Positions 9,148 to 16,835 are shown, numbered from the stretch's first letter. The stretch: 64,000 nt of DNA from Armatimonadetes bacterium Uphvl-Ar2 (GCA_002162095.1 CP021424.1:496001-560000); one strand, 5' to 3'. Numbers and translations: made by a program. Notes: generated by a model from the letters alone, not told the origin.

Positions 9148-9690
9148 CTAAAGTCTCGGCCGGTCAGAAAATAGCTGGTGATTGAAGTCAGCTTCCACGG
9201 AACTCAAGAAGCGCCAGGTTAGAGTCTCACCTGGGCTCTCAATCATTTCTTGCAGCGCAGCGTAGCTGAAGGAGTCAGGAAAGACTAGATCACGAAGCTG
9301 CGGAGCCCAACCATAGGTCAGTAAGCGCCGCCTCAATTCTAAGTCAGCGAACGTATTCAGACCAATGCCCAGGTAACCCAGAGAATCTGGGAATCGGCAT
9401 TCCTTCGCAATTTGGAATATCTCCGCTTCCGAAAGAGCTCGATACAATAAAGTATTGTGGCTGGAGTGCCTCCGAAAGTTGACTCTGTCTTGATGGGGGT
9501 GAATAATGTCGCCGGACTCTGAGACCACTTCGGCCCAGTCTGGTTGATCAGGGTGATATCCAAGACCGATCGCATAAAGACCAAATCTCAGGTTATGGGC
9601 CCCACATGTAGTACAGGAAAGACTCCAGCACCATTGGAACTTGCTAGCTACGCCGCATAAGGCGTTGAATGGACTTCGTCCCAACACCAC
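9148..9690 (-). CDS. Unrecognised protein with a CTTC cysteine pair, possibly 5'-frameshifted
   Basis: I do not recognise this 180-residue protein, but its sequence looks like a genuine folded domain. An early WSLSCTTCGAHNLRFG segment gives a CxxC pair that could bind a metal, followed by an acidic, mostly helical region. The only start in frame is GTG (9690, or 9687). The frame stays open upstream with plausible residues (RKYDERIV) as far as a TAG at 9721-9723. In the next frame, reading into the same point, is another plausible run (VEECVETLAELGAAE). The gene may therefore have lost its true 5' end by a frameshift. It lies between DISARM and the amidohydrolase-like gene, in the same orientation. 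Confidence 0.55.
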   Translation of the reverse strand: MVLGRSPFNALCGVASKFQWCWSLSCTTCGAHNLRFGLYAIGLGYHPDQPDWAEVVSESGDIIHPHQDRVNFRRHSSHNTLLYRALSEAEIFQIAKECRFPDSLGYLGIGLNTFADLELRRRLLTYGWAPQLRDLVFPDSFSYAALQEMIESPGETLTWRFLSSVEADFNHQLFSDRPRL

Positions 9691-10036
9691 AATTCGCTCA
9701 TCATACTTTCTCAGCTGCCCCTAGTTCTGCCAGAGTTTCGACACATTCTTCAACGTGCACGCGCTCAAGAGAATCGCGGCCATCATCGGCTTCTCCGCGG
9801 GTGGAAGTGGGCGGGTGGAAGTGGGCGGGCGGAATTGCGGGTTTTGAAGGAAGATGAGTTGGCCCAAAAACATGAGCGCCGGGTTGCCGCCCGGAATGAG
9901 CGACGACGCCTGCTCCGGCAAAGGCAGGCGGAGAGAGCGCGAATGCCCTCCGAAACCTCCGAGGCCGTCAGATAGTCGCCAATGGTGCTAGATGCAATTC
10001 TAAAGGAGCAGGGTTCATTCAGGAACGCCGCCTTGG
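9691..10036 (-). other. Probable degraded coding region, no intact gene
   Basis: There is no intact gene in this 346-bp gap. The minus strand holds an open stretch (9721-9921) containing SSLIPGGNPALMFLGQLIF, which looks protein-like. A neighbouring frame to its left (about 9930-10000) contains TIGDYLTASEVSEGIRAL. The two look like pieces of one decayed gene split by frameshifts. A perfect tandem repeat of 14 bp (GCGGGTGGAAGTGG, two copies at 9797-9824) lies inside and could be the result or the cause of slippage. No function is proposed. Confidence 0.35.
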
Positions 10037-10825
10037 CTAGCCCCTAGCCCATGTCTCCGCCACAACCCAAAGGACTTCTGCGAGTGATCCGCGCATGCTG
10101 TGGAAACTTAGCAACTTCTCACCGGTTTCCTCGTCCATGTAGAGGCTCCGGTTGAACTCGATCATGATGGACTGGACCCGTGGGTCCAAGCCATAAAATT
10201 GAGACGGCACCATCGTCCCCGAGTACGGGCGATCCACCAGCACGCCCCCCGAGAAAGTAGAGAGAGGGCTAGGTGTAAACGTCTCCGCTAGCTTCTCCAA
10301 CTCCGTAACGACGGACGCTGCCAGCGTTGGGGGCGTGTGGAATGAATCGGTGCCCACGCAGAACATAGGCCGCTCAGGGGTTTGATCCTGATCGCAAGGC
10401 AAGGGCTGAGAAGGATAAGAGTGGCAGTCGATCAGCAAGCAGCGGCCATGCTCTGACAGCGCATTTCGAGCCCAGTCGTTAAGCTCCTCGTGATGAGGTC
10501 TGTAGTATTCAGAGATAAGGTGCTCTCGGCCTGCCTCTGATTTAAGGGGCGATCCCGATGAAGTCCGCGTATATACGGCCCCCATTCCCCGCTTGGCCAT
10601 TGGCTCGTCCGCATCATCCTCAAACCTCTCAGGATCGACGACCAGCCTACTCACGCCAAAGACCAGGCGCTCGGCTGACTCCAACTGGAACAGCTCATCC
10701 GTGTGCCGATCCGTCATCACCAGCAGTTCTCGTTCGAGTTCTGTTTGATCGACCAGGAACGTGGGTCTGACGTTCTCCGGAATGAACAAAGAGGCGTGAG
10801 GGATGTGAAGGAGAATCGGCTTCAT
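10037..10825 (-). CDS. N-formylglutamate amidohydrolase-like protein
   Basis: The 262-residue protein has the start of the N-formylglutamate amidohydrolase family: LLHIPHAS, then MTDRHTDELF and a SRLVVDPERFEDD segment carrying the conserved metal-binding and catalytic acidic/histidine residues. Further on, LLIDCHSYPS fits a second metal site. Family members hydrolyse N-formyl-glutamate or related amides (histidine degradation), but here there are no hut genes; the neighbours are defence and island genes, so the substrate is uncertain. The ATG at 10825 overlaps by 4 bp the stop of a possible 51-residue ORF upstream, which would allow coupled translation. Confidence 0.8.
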   Translation of the reverse strand: MKPILLHIPHASLFIPENVRPTFLVDQTELERELLVMTDRHTDELFQLESAERLVFGVSRLVVDPERFEDDADEPMAKRGMGAVYTRTSSGSPLKSEAGREHLISEYYRPHHEELNDWARNALSEHGRCLLIDCHSYPSQPLPCDQDQTPERPMFCVGTDSFHTPPTLAASVVTELEKLAETFTPSPLSTFSGGVLVDRPYSGTMVPSQFYGLDPRVQSIMIEFNRSLYMDEETGEKLLSFHSMRGSLAEVLWVVAETWARG

Positions 10826-10977
10826 TGGTTCTCAACCAGGGCAATGAGTTTCGACTGGCCCCGTGTTGAAGTCGTCGAGGCCGCAGGAGGAGTGATCTTA
10901 CCGGCCCCAGTGTTCTTGTTTGCCCTACTGTCATACAGCTTTCTAGGAGGTCCATGCCGATGCTGAAACCAAGACAT
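10822..10977 (-). CDS. Possible small basic protein, 51 aa, overlapping the next start
   Basis: A short minus-strand ORF begins at an ATG at 10977 and ends in a TGA that overlaps the amidohydrolase-like ATG (ATGA). The product is basic (HRHGPPRKLYDSRANK) and ends KLIALVENQ. The frame is also open further upstream across the HD gene, so it may be a shadow of that frame. The 4-bp overlap with a real gene is the main argument for it. No homology is recognised. Confidence 0.25.
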   Translation of the reverse strand: MSWFQHRHGPPRKLYDSRANKNTGAGKITPPAASTTSTRGQSKLIALVENQ

Positions 10978-11014
10978 TTGAACCACAAAACATGATCGCG
11001 AGGAGTAACACTGC

Positions 11015-11590
11015 TTAGGACATCGCCCCGACTTCGACTCGCAGCAAGTCGATAGCAGGGCCAAGATTGGGGTCCGCGTCTCGGCGGCTTTCAAACGCAT
11101 GGACAAGGGAGTTGTAATACCAAAGCGAGTCCTCCCTCGAAGCGTTAAACCTCTCCCAATGCGACTCGCCCAATGTGCGCGAATCCTGGTTGAGAGACCT
11201 CGCATTGTGGATCTTGTCGCAGATTGAGACAAGTAGTGCCGAGGACGACTTGGTGGCGATCCCTGCGAGATAATGCTCTTTGCGTTCCCGCCAAGGAGCC
11301 TTCTCGCCCTTGGAGGCGGTGATGGAGTCTGAGTTTTGCCGTACGATCTGCGCCACATGCTCGCCGAATTCCGCCCTAATCGTGGCCAGCATGCTCTCAC
11401 CGCCTGCATCTTCCGCCGCATCATGGAGTAGCGCTCCGATGGCCTCGTCCTCGGTACCACCAAACTCGAGCACTAACCCGCATACCTGCATGAGGTGAGA
11501 AAAGTACGGAATTGCTGTGCCCTTCCGTACATCGCCCTCGTGCGCATCAAGTGCAAATCTGAAGGCCTTCGTGAGCCGCTGATTGTCCAT
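11015..11590 (-). CDS. HD-domain protein, small alarmone hydrolase (SpoT-HD/MESH1) type
   Basis: The 191-residue protein consists of one HD phosphohydrolase domain. Metal-binding residues can be placed as in SpoT/MESH1: the first histidine in YFSHLMQV, the HD pair in LLHDAAED, and the late Asp/Asn in CDKIHNARSL. There is no synthetase, TGS or ACT domain, so it fits a small alarmone hydrolase that would remove the 3'-pyrophosphate of (p)ppGpp or act on a related nucleotide. It lies in the defence island on the operon strand. A nucleotide-hydrolysing role in defence is possible but is inference only. The ATG at 11590 places the start 10-15 residues before the first helix, as expected. Confidence 0.78.
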   Translation of the reverse strand: MDNQRLTKAFRFALDAHEGDVRKGTAIPYFSHLMQVCGLVLEFGGTEDEAIGALLHDAAEDAGGESMLATIRAEFGEHVAQIVRQNSDSITASKGEKAPWRERKEHYLAGIATKSSSALLVSICDKIHNARSLNQDSRTLGESHWERFNASREDSLWYYNSLVHAFESRRDADPNLGPAIDLLRVEVGAMS

Positions 11591-11693
11591 GCCTCCATCA
11601 TATCCAGATGGATCCTGTAAACCCGCTGCGCGACCGACACCAGCCTCCTAACCAGCTCTCACTTGGCTTTGCGTGCCAATCCCAACCCACCGA

Positions 11694-12695
11694 CTACGAC
11701 GGGAGCAGTTCCGTCAGAACCTCCACGCATCCCGCAGTGTGCTCGGGGTCGAGAGGATAGCGGTCGCGAGGGTCCAGGAGGTTCAGGTAGCAGGTTGGCA
11801 GAGCCGGGAACTCCCCTTCCTGCTTGACATACACCTTGTAACAGTAACCATTCGTCACCACAATCGCGCGAGTGGACGGATAGAACTCCGCATACCCGCG
11901 CACCTGCGCGGGGGCCAGAGACAGCCCTTGCTTAAGCCCCTTGGTCTCGATAATCAGTTCACAATCCTGGTTGTTCGCTTTGCCCGCAACGCGCGTGTAG
12001 GGCCGGCCGAAGCATGCAATATCAATGCGACCTCTCCCCGCACCGATCTCAATCTTGATCTGACGTTCCGTCCAGCCCAGCGCCAAGAGCAGCGGCACCA
12101 CTAGAAATGTCCGGGCTTCATGTTCGCGCACGTCTGTAGATTTGCACTCCTCCCGGTAGTAGCGAGCCAGTTCACGGATCCGGGCAAAGGCTTCCTTGAC
12201 ATCCCGGGCTTGCTCGTCCGCCATTCCCCGTGCGGTCAGCGCCGCGAGGATCGCGGCATCATCAACCGGTCGGGTCGGACCTGGCTCCGGTGTCGTGATC
12301 TGAACGCTTTCTCCCTGTTCAAAGGCCGCGCGCACCACCATGTCGGTCCCCGCACCTTTGATCCTCGAAACGGCCCCCATGGTTAAGCCAACATCAGTCA
12401 GAGGCTCCTTCGGCCGGCGCCACTCCACATAGACGTAAGCTTGCAAGTCCCAGCCATCAAAGTCTCTCAGCCAGTGCTTGTCGCCACAACCATAGTGCCG
12501 GCCATCCCGTTCCACCACGCGGCCAACCGCAACAACCCTTGTGAGACCTTGTTTCAGCACCAGCAAGTCGCCGGGTCGCACCCGGCTCAACCGTTTGGTT
12601 TGACTCGCCCCACCCAGGAAAGCCATGCCTCGCGAAAGGAACTCATCACTATATTCGCGCTGGTGGCTACCAGCGGCAATCTGCCAAATCGTCAT
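11694..12695 (-). CDS. PUA/EVE-like domain fused to a PD-(D/E)XK nuclease (putative modification-dependent restriction enzyme)
   Basis: The 333-residue protein has two parts. Residues 1-115 (MTIWQIAAGSHQREYSDEFL, then RPGDLLVLKQG and VVAVGRVVER) look like a PUA/EVE-type fold, which in restriction enzymes can recognise modified bases. Residues 180-325 look like the HsdR N-terminal nuclease domain: RTFLVVPLLLALGW, then RGRIDIACF with the acidic residue, then CELIIETKG with the ExK pair. Together this suggests a single-polypeptide type IV-like enzyme that cuts modified DNA. It lies directly before the integrase in the defence island. The base-recognition role is inferred from family architecture, and the N-terminal fold is less certain than the nuclease. 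Confidence 0.65.
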   Translation of the reverse strand: MTIWQIAAGSHQREYSDEFLSRGMAFLGGASQTKRLSRVRPGDLLVLKQGLTRVVAVGRVVERDGRHYGCGDKHWLRDFDGWDLQAYVYVEWRRPKEPLTDVGLTMGAVSRIKGAGTDMVVRAAFEQGESVQITTPEPGPTRPVDDAAILAALTARGMADEQARDVKEAFARIRELARYYREECKSTDVREHEARTFLVVPLLLALGWTERQIKIEIGAGRGRIDIACFGRPYTRVAGKANNQDCELIIETKGLKQGLSLAPAQVRGYAEFYPSTRAIVVTNGYCYKVYVKQEGEFPALPTCYLNLLDPRDRYPLDPEHTAGCVEVLTELLPS

Positions 12696-12770
12696 GGGAT
12701 TCCAGCCAAAGGAAGGGGGCTCGGTGTTACCACCAGAGCAAGTGATATCAACCTAGAACCCGCGTGCACT

Positions 12771-13913
12771 TTAGTCCTCGTCTTCCCCCAGCAGGAGCTT
12801 GTCCAACCCCGCGGCCGCGATTCGCTGTGACTCTTCCATCGGGTGTACGTAAACCGAGTTCACCAAGGCAAGACTGGTGTGCCCCAGTTGGTGCTTGATG
12901 TCAATGGCGCTTGCTCCCGCCCTGTTCATCAGCGTGGCCGTGGTGTGTCGTAGCTTGTGATAACCGATTCGAGGAACACCCGCGTTGTCACACATTCGAT
13001 GAAGATGCTTGTTGAGCCACTTCGGGTCGCATGGCCGACCCTCATTGTTGAGAAAGACGAACTCGCTGAATTCCGACTCTCCAACCATTTCATGCTGCGC
13101 ACGTGCGGCTGTGATGGCCCGGAGTGCCAGGTCATTCAGGGGAATCAGGCTCTTACTCCTATGCGATTTCAACGCACGGCGCTCTAGCTTGCCCCCGACC
13201 CTCTGCAGCTGTTTCTGGATGTGAATGTGCCGGTTTGCTTCGTCAACGTCCGCCCATGCAAGACCAGTGGCCTCGGACACTCTCATGCCCGTGCCAAGCC
13301 CAAAGGTTATCAAGGGACCAATCCACTCTGCCTCACAAGCTTGCATTAGGCGCTTCGCTTCTTGGGTCGTCAGGAAACCCACCTGCCTCTTTTCCTTTCT
13401 CGGGGTCTGAAGGTTCTCCGCGACGGAGTGAGTCGTAACCCCATTCTTCTTGGCCCCATTGAAGCATGCCCGCAGCGCACGTCGCATGGCCTCCGCATCG
13501 CGGCCGTCCTTTGTCCGCGCATTGAGCAGTTGCTGGAGATGCTGGGTTGTGATGCTCCTGAGCTTCAGGCCACCGATTTGGGGCAGCACATGGTTCCCAA
13601 ACAGCGATCGGTAGAACCGGGTTGTATTCGGCGAACGATTCACCTCGACATTGCCGATCCACTCCTCGTACCAGTCACGGAACGTCATCTTGTCCCGGTT
13701 GGTGGGGATCTCCCCGCGTTCGAGCTGCGCGCGGAGCGCCTCGGCGGCTTCGCGGGCTTCGCGCTGGGTTTTGCGGGTGAAGATTTTGCGGTGGAGGGTG
13801 CCATCGGGCTTGTGACCGATGATCACGGCCGCCTTCCAACGGCCATCCACTTGGTAGATCGAATAGCCCTCGTTCCGCCGCGCCCGGGCTCGCTTGCTTC
13901 GCATCTCCGCCAT
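12771..13913 (-). CDS. int: Tyrosine recombinase (island integrase)
   Basis: This 380-residue phage-type integrase has an N-terminal arm-binding/SAM-like region (about 20-165: IYQVDGRWKAA, then FRDWYEEWIG) and a C-terminal catalytic domain. The catalytic residues are visible: Arg in GTGMRVSEATGL, HxxR in YHKLRHTT, His in LGHTSLALV, and the nucleophilic Tyr a few residues later in SVYVHPM. It looks intact. It begins 133 bp from a 3'-terminal tRNA-Asn fragment, with three short direct repeats between, so it is the likely integrase of the island to its left. The ATG at 13913 is chosen because a basic start (RSKRARARR) leads into the arm-binding domain. Confidence 0.93.
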   Translation of the reverse strand: MAEMRSKRARARRNEGYSIYQVDGRWKAAVIIGHKPDGTLHRKIFTRKTQREAREAAEALRAQLERGEIPTNRDKMTFRDWYEEWIGNVEVNRSPNTTRFYRSLFGNHVLPQIGGLKLRSITTQHLQQLLNARTKDGRDAEAMRRALRACFNGAKKNGVTTHSVAENLQTPRKEKRQVGFLTTQEAKRLMQACEAEWIGPLITFGLGTGMRVSEATGLAWADVDEANRHIHIQKQLQRVGGKLERRALKSHRSKSLIPLNDLALRAITAARAQHEMVGESEFSEFVFLNNEGRPCDPKWLNKHLHRMCDNAGVPRIGYHKLRHTTATLMNRAGASAIDIKHQLGHTSLALVNSVYVHPMEESQRIAAAGLDKLLLGEDED

Positions 13914-14045
13914 GTCTCAAGAGTAGCAGAGAAGTAGCAGAGAAAGTAGCAAAGGACGCACAATCATGGACATCGGCGGACAGATCGTGTTCACAATTGA
14001 ACCTAAAACGGACGTTCAAGAACGTGCCGGAACATAAAAACCGAC
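13914..14045. repeat. Three direct repeats of AGTAGCA between integrase and att site
   Basis: Copies beginning at 13922, 13933 and 13945 read AGTAGCAGAGA, AGTAGCAGAGA and AGTAGCAAAGG. They are 11 and 12 bp apart, about one helical turn, so they lie on the same face of the DNA. Their place directly upstream of the integrase and beside the tRNA fragment suits arm-type integrase sites or an operator for the int promoter. The rest of this interval holds nothing I recognise. Confidence 0.5.
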
Positions 14046-14092
14046 GACTGTTAATCAGCGGGTCCTAGGTTCGAGTCCTACTGCGGCAGCCA
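14046..14092 (+). other. Attachment-site scar: 3' fragment of a tRNA-Asn (GTT) gene
   Basis: The sequence runs from the anticodon loop (CTGTTAA, anticodon GTT) through the variable loop and T arm (GGTTCGAGTCC) to an acceptor strand TGCGGCA, a G discriminator and CCA. There is no D arm or 5' acceptor strand upstream, and the 5' side of the anticodon stem does not pair properly, so homology begins at about the anticodon arm. This is what is left at one end when an element recombines into the 3' half of a tRNA gene. The complete tRNA-Asn should lie at the far end of the island, left of the window. Confidence 0.75.
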
Positions 14093-14216
14093 CTTTTTCC
14101 GTGGCTCACGGCGGCCAGCGAGGCACTCTCGCTCGCGGCTCATGGCAGTGGCATGCCCCCCAATTGATTCAAAGAGATCCTTCGATTTCATCTCGATCAG
14201 ATCAAACTTGAAAGAG
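14093..14216. other. Intergenic stretch right of the island boundary
   Basis: The first chromosomal bases after the island show a short inverted pair around a T-run (CCAC, TTTTTCC, GTGG) close to the tRNA fragment, which may be the old tRNA terminator. Nothing else is recognised before the acetyltransferase. Confidence 0.35.
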
Positions 14217-14768
14217 ATGGAGATAGAGGAAGTAACCCCGGCCGAGCTCGCTTCATACGGCCAGGTTCCCATCCGCTTTTGGGTTCGGGAGCGATGGACG
14301 CCCACCGGTTTTGTGCCTGTGGCCCATCCATGGGAGAAGGATTACGACTCACCCGGCAACCGCCCGCAAGATTGGCATCTCCACTTCGATCTCGCCCGCT
14401 GGGGGTTCTTGGTTGCCCGGTTCGAGGACCAGGTGATCGGGGGTGCCGCCATTTGCCGAGACACGCCCGGCGTAGACCTCCTTGAAGACCGCCCCGACCT
14501 AGCCCATGTTTGGGATATCCGGGTCGATCCCCAGTTTCGCGGGGAGGGCGTCGGGCGGCGGCTTTGGCAACACGTCGAAGCATGGTGCCGCGCCCACGGA
14601 GTCAGCGAACTGAGAGTGGAATCGCAGGACATCAATGCGCCCGCGTGCCGCTTCTACGCCCGGATGGGCTGCGAGCTCCTGAGCGTGAATCCTGGTGCCT
14701 ATCCCGAGCTCCCGGACGAGATCCAGTTGATTTGGGGCAAGCAGCTGGGCGCCGCCCCAGGCGGCTAA
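14217..14768 (+). CDS. GNAT family N-acetyltransferase
   Basis: The product is about 183 residues from the ATG at 14217. The acetyl-CoA-binding signature is clear: VWDIRVDPQFRGEGVGRRLW gives the RxxGxG loop after the beta4 strand, followed by LRVESQDINAPACRFYARMG, a typical GNAT C-terminal half with the N-x-x-A-x-x-F-Y element. The substrate is not evident; streptothricin-acetyltransferase-like and ribosomal-protein acetylases look similar. An in-frame start at 14142 would add 25 residues of poor quality. An AAAGAG stretch just before 14217 supports the shorter form. It is the first chromosomal gene right of the island. Confidence 0.85.
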   Translation: MEIEEVTPAELASYGQVPIRFWVRERWTPTGFVPVAHPWEKDYDSPGNRPQDWHLHFDLARWGFLVARFEDQVIGGAAICRDTPGVDLLEDRPDLAHVWDIRVDPQFRGEGVGRRLWQHVEAWCRAHGVSELRVESQDINAPACRFYARMGCELLSVNPGAYPELPDEIQLIWGKQLGAAPGG

Positions 14769-15217
14769 GCCTCCGGCTTCGGGCGGCGCTTGGGGCCTTC
14801 CATCACGCGGATGATCGTGCGGGGTTCCACCGGGGTGCCGGCGCCTTTGGCCATCGCTACCGCCTGTTGCACCAGGCCGCTCACGTAGTCATCCAGGTCA
14901 TCCACTTGGTTCAGGCGGATGTGCCGGATGCGCGCGCCCGTGCCCTTCAGCCGCCCCTCGGGGTCATCCAGCGCGGTGCCGTGCGAGAAGCCGATGTTTA
15001 CATAGTTGGTGTAGGCGGGCAGGTGGATGAAGTGGTCGGCGTTGCGCTCAGTAAAGCCGTAGGCCACGCCCACCGCATTGGTGGCATCCCACACCGTCTC
15101 GATGCAGTCCGGCAGCATGGCCACCAGACGCTCCCGTAGCGAACGGGCCAGCGCCTGGGTGCCCTCCGGGTAGGGGGCCAAGAAGGTGACGTATTCCGGC
15201 GGTTCGGGGAGGTTCAT
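14765..15217 (-). CDS. DUF1801-type small protein
   Basis: The product has 150 residues from the ATG at 15217 (MNLPEPPEYVTF). It resembles DUF1801/YdhG-like proteins: an early LARSLRERLVAMLPDC helix, then VWDATNAVGVAYGF and FIHLPAYTNYVNIGFSHG, which form the conserved beta-rich core, and a basic C-terminal helix. The biochemical role of the family is not settled (some members are called iron-chaperone-like). The gene converges on the acetyltransferase with a 4-bp overlap of their 3' ends. The longer reading to 15292 has no family support. Confidence 0.7.
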   Translation of the reverse strand: MNLPEPPEYVTFLAPYPEGTQALARSLRERLVAMLPDCIETVWDATNAVGVAYGFTERNADHFIHLPAYTNYVNIGFSHGTALDDPEGRLKGTGARIRHIRLNQVDDLDDYVSGLVQQAVAMAKGAGTPVEPRTIIRVMEGPKRRPKPEA

Positions 15218-15300
15218 AACCCAAGTGTACGCGCTGGCCAACTTTAACAAATGCAAGATTCTCTGTCGCACCGCCCCGCCCCCATGTGCCACGCTAGGGC

Positions 15301-15495
15301 GTGCTTGCCGCGTGCCTTGCCCTGGCCCTCATCCCCCTGCCTGCCACCCCCAACGTCCTCCTCATCGTGCTGGACGACGCGGGCTACGGCGACTTCGGGT
15401 TCACCGGCCACCCCACCATCCGCACCCCGCACCTAGACCGCCTGGCCACGCAGTCCGTCCGCAGCCCCCAGTTCTATGTCTCCTCCCCGGCGTGA
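15301..15495 (+). pseudogene. Sulfatase N-terminal fragment, ends before the catalytic cysteine
   Basis: Sixty-four codons from a GTG encode a signal peptide ([14 protein letters not shown]) and the first sulfatase block: [19 protein letters not shown] has the metal-binding aspartate pair, and [13 protein letters not shown] follows as in arylsulfatases. The frame then stops right after YVSSPA. In active sulfatases the next residues are the CxPSR motif whose cysteine becomes formylglycine, so nothing catalytic is left. The following 60 bp do not continue the protein in any frame I could follow. This is a remnant, presumably from a deletion. Confidence 0.8.
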
Positions 15496-15554
15496 AGGCC
15501 GACGCCCCAAGTAGCTTCGGGCTGACTAATTGAAGCCGAACCGATTAGCAAAGA

Positions 15555-15596
15555 AACAAAACCACCCCCCGTGCACTCACGGAGGGTGGTTTCTTT
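15555..15596 (-). terminator. Hairpin terminator of the PEP-CTERM gene (works in both directions)
   Basis: A long inverted repeat (arms about AAACCACCC-CCGTG and CACGG-GGGTGGTTT, loop CACT) is flanked by an A-run on the left and a T-run on the right. It follows the minus-strand PEP-CTERM gene and could also stop transcription coming from the sulfatase fragment. Confidence 0.8.
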
Positions 15597-15614
15597 ATCG
15601 CAAGTTGATGATGC

Positions 15615-16310
15615 TTAGCGGACTTGTGCCTTTCGCTTGCGTCGGGCCATAGCCGCCAGGCCAAGCCCAAGGGCCACCATCGTGCCCGGCTCCGGCACCG
15701 CTTGCACCCCTTCCACAAAGAACCGCATGCTGTCGCCGGTCGTCGTGCCCGCCGGGAAGTTGGCCGTGCCGCGCAGCACCCAGTCGGTCATCGTGCCGTT
15801 GAAGGCGTAGTACGTCTTGGTGAATCCGCCGCCGGTGAACAGCCCTTCTTCCGAGTTGATATCCACCCAGCCCGACCCCGCGTTGAACATGATGTTGTCG
15901 AGGTTCAACGACGTGTCGGTGGCAAGCGAGCGGCCGAAGGCGAGACCGACGAGGTCATTCCCGGACTGGAACACGGGCGCCCCATTCATCAGGCCATTGG
16001 TGGCCTCCGGTCCCGTCCAATCGCTACTGGAGAACAGCTTCCAAGACACGGTCTTGTTGGTGTTGTTCCAGCTCATTTCCCACGATCGCGGGTTGTTGCC
16101 GTAAAACCAACCGTTACCAGGGTTACCACCTTGAATGGTGGAGAGACCTGCCAACTCTAGTCGAGCTTTTTGGTTGCCCGTGTTGGCGGTGCCGGTGCCG
16201 CGGAACAGGGTCGAACTCCCGGTCGGGTTCGGGCCCACTTGGACTAGTGACAGCGCATGGGCTGAGCCGACCATTGCGCACAGCGCAAATGCGGTAACGA
16301 TTTTATTCAT
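15615..16310 (-). CDS. PEP-CTERM sorting-domain protein
   Basis: The product has 231 residues from the ATG at 16310, with AGAGGG as ribosome binding site 3-8 bases before it. It has a signal peptide (MNKIVTAFALCAMVGSAHA) and a mature region that I cannot assign but which is beta-rich, with many Gly/Asn/Trp. It ends with VPEPGTMVALGLGLAAMARRKRK: the PEP motif, a transmembrane stretch and a basic tail. Proteins of this class are exported, cut by an exosortase and attached to the surface or exopolysaccharide. It is divergent from the second PEP-CTERM gene to the right. Confidence 0.85.
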   Translation of the reverse strand: MNKIVTAFALCAMVGSAHALSLVQVGPNPTGSSTLFRGTGTANTGNQKARLELAGLSTIQGGNPGNGWFYGNNPRSWEMSWNNTNKTVSWKLFSSSDWTGPEATNGLMNGAPVFQSGNDLVGLAFGRSLATDTSLNLDNIMFNAGSGWVDINSEEGLFTGGGFTKTYYAFNGTMTDWVLRGTANFPAGTTTGDSMRFFVEGVQAVPEPGTMVALGLGLAAMARRKRKAQVR

Positions 16311-16835
16311 GATCCCTCTCGCCTTGCCATCGAGCTTCTTGGAGCCATACATGTGGCTCGCGTCAACAAGGCTAAGAGGGATCTTACCCACAAGCCACAG
16401 GGACGATTATGCGCTGACATGAATACCAGTATTTCTCACAGTATTTCGTTGAACTTACTGAGGCACAATGATCGATATCTGCCTGCATTTGTGATCATAT
16501 ATCCGCAAGTTTGCTTAGGACAATAGTCCTTGATACTTATCGTCGATTCTGCCTCTACAGCTCGGTACATCCTAGCGCTTCAAAACCACTGGAGCATCGG
16601 GCCTTGCTTTACCGAGACAGCGATCGCTATGGGTGGAAAGTACTTGGAATGAGGAAATGCAAATTCACACCCCATCATTAGGCACCATTTAAAGAGGGAT
16701 GCTTCATGGGTTTCCCAAAACATCATCTGTGCATCGATCATTTCTGGCAGATGTGCCAGTTTTTCCCACGTATATATACTATGATTGAACTATATTTCCG
16801 CACGCGGAGATACGAGCTCGATACAATCATCTACG
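16311..16835. other. Long intergenic region between two divergent PEP-CTERM genes
   Basis: This stretch of about 525 bp is more AT-rich than its surroundings and has no credible ORF. It should hold the promoters of both flanking PEP-CTERM genes, but I cannot name specific -35/-10 pairs with confidence. I see no repeat, tRNA or hairpin of note. Confidence 0.5.

Noticed and set aside
9797-9824. 14-bp tandem repeat as a CRISPR or iteron array
   Set aside because: Only two full copies, no spacers and a GC-rich simple unit; more like slippage inside a decayed gene.
13970-14092. Complete tRNA-Asn gene
   Set aside because: There is no D arm or 5' acceptor strand within 75 bases of the CCA; only the 3' portion is present, so it is an attachment scar and not a tRNA gene.
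16311-16835. Small RNA or riboswitch between the PEP-CTERM genes
   Set aside because: No conserved hairpin, terminator or motif is visible in this AT-richer stretch, so nothing can be supported.
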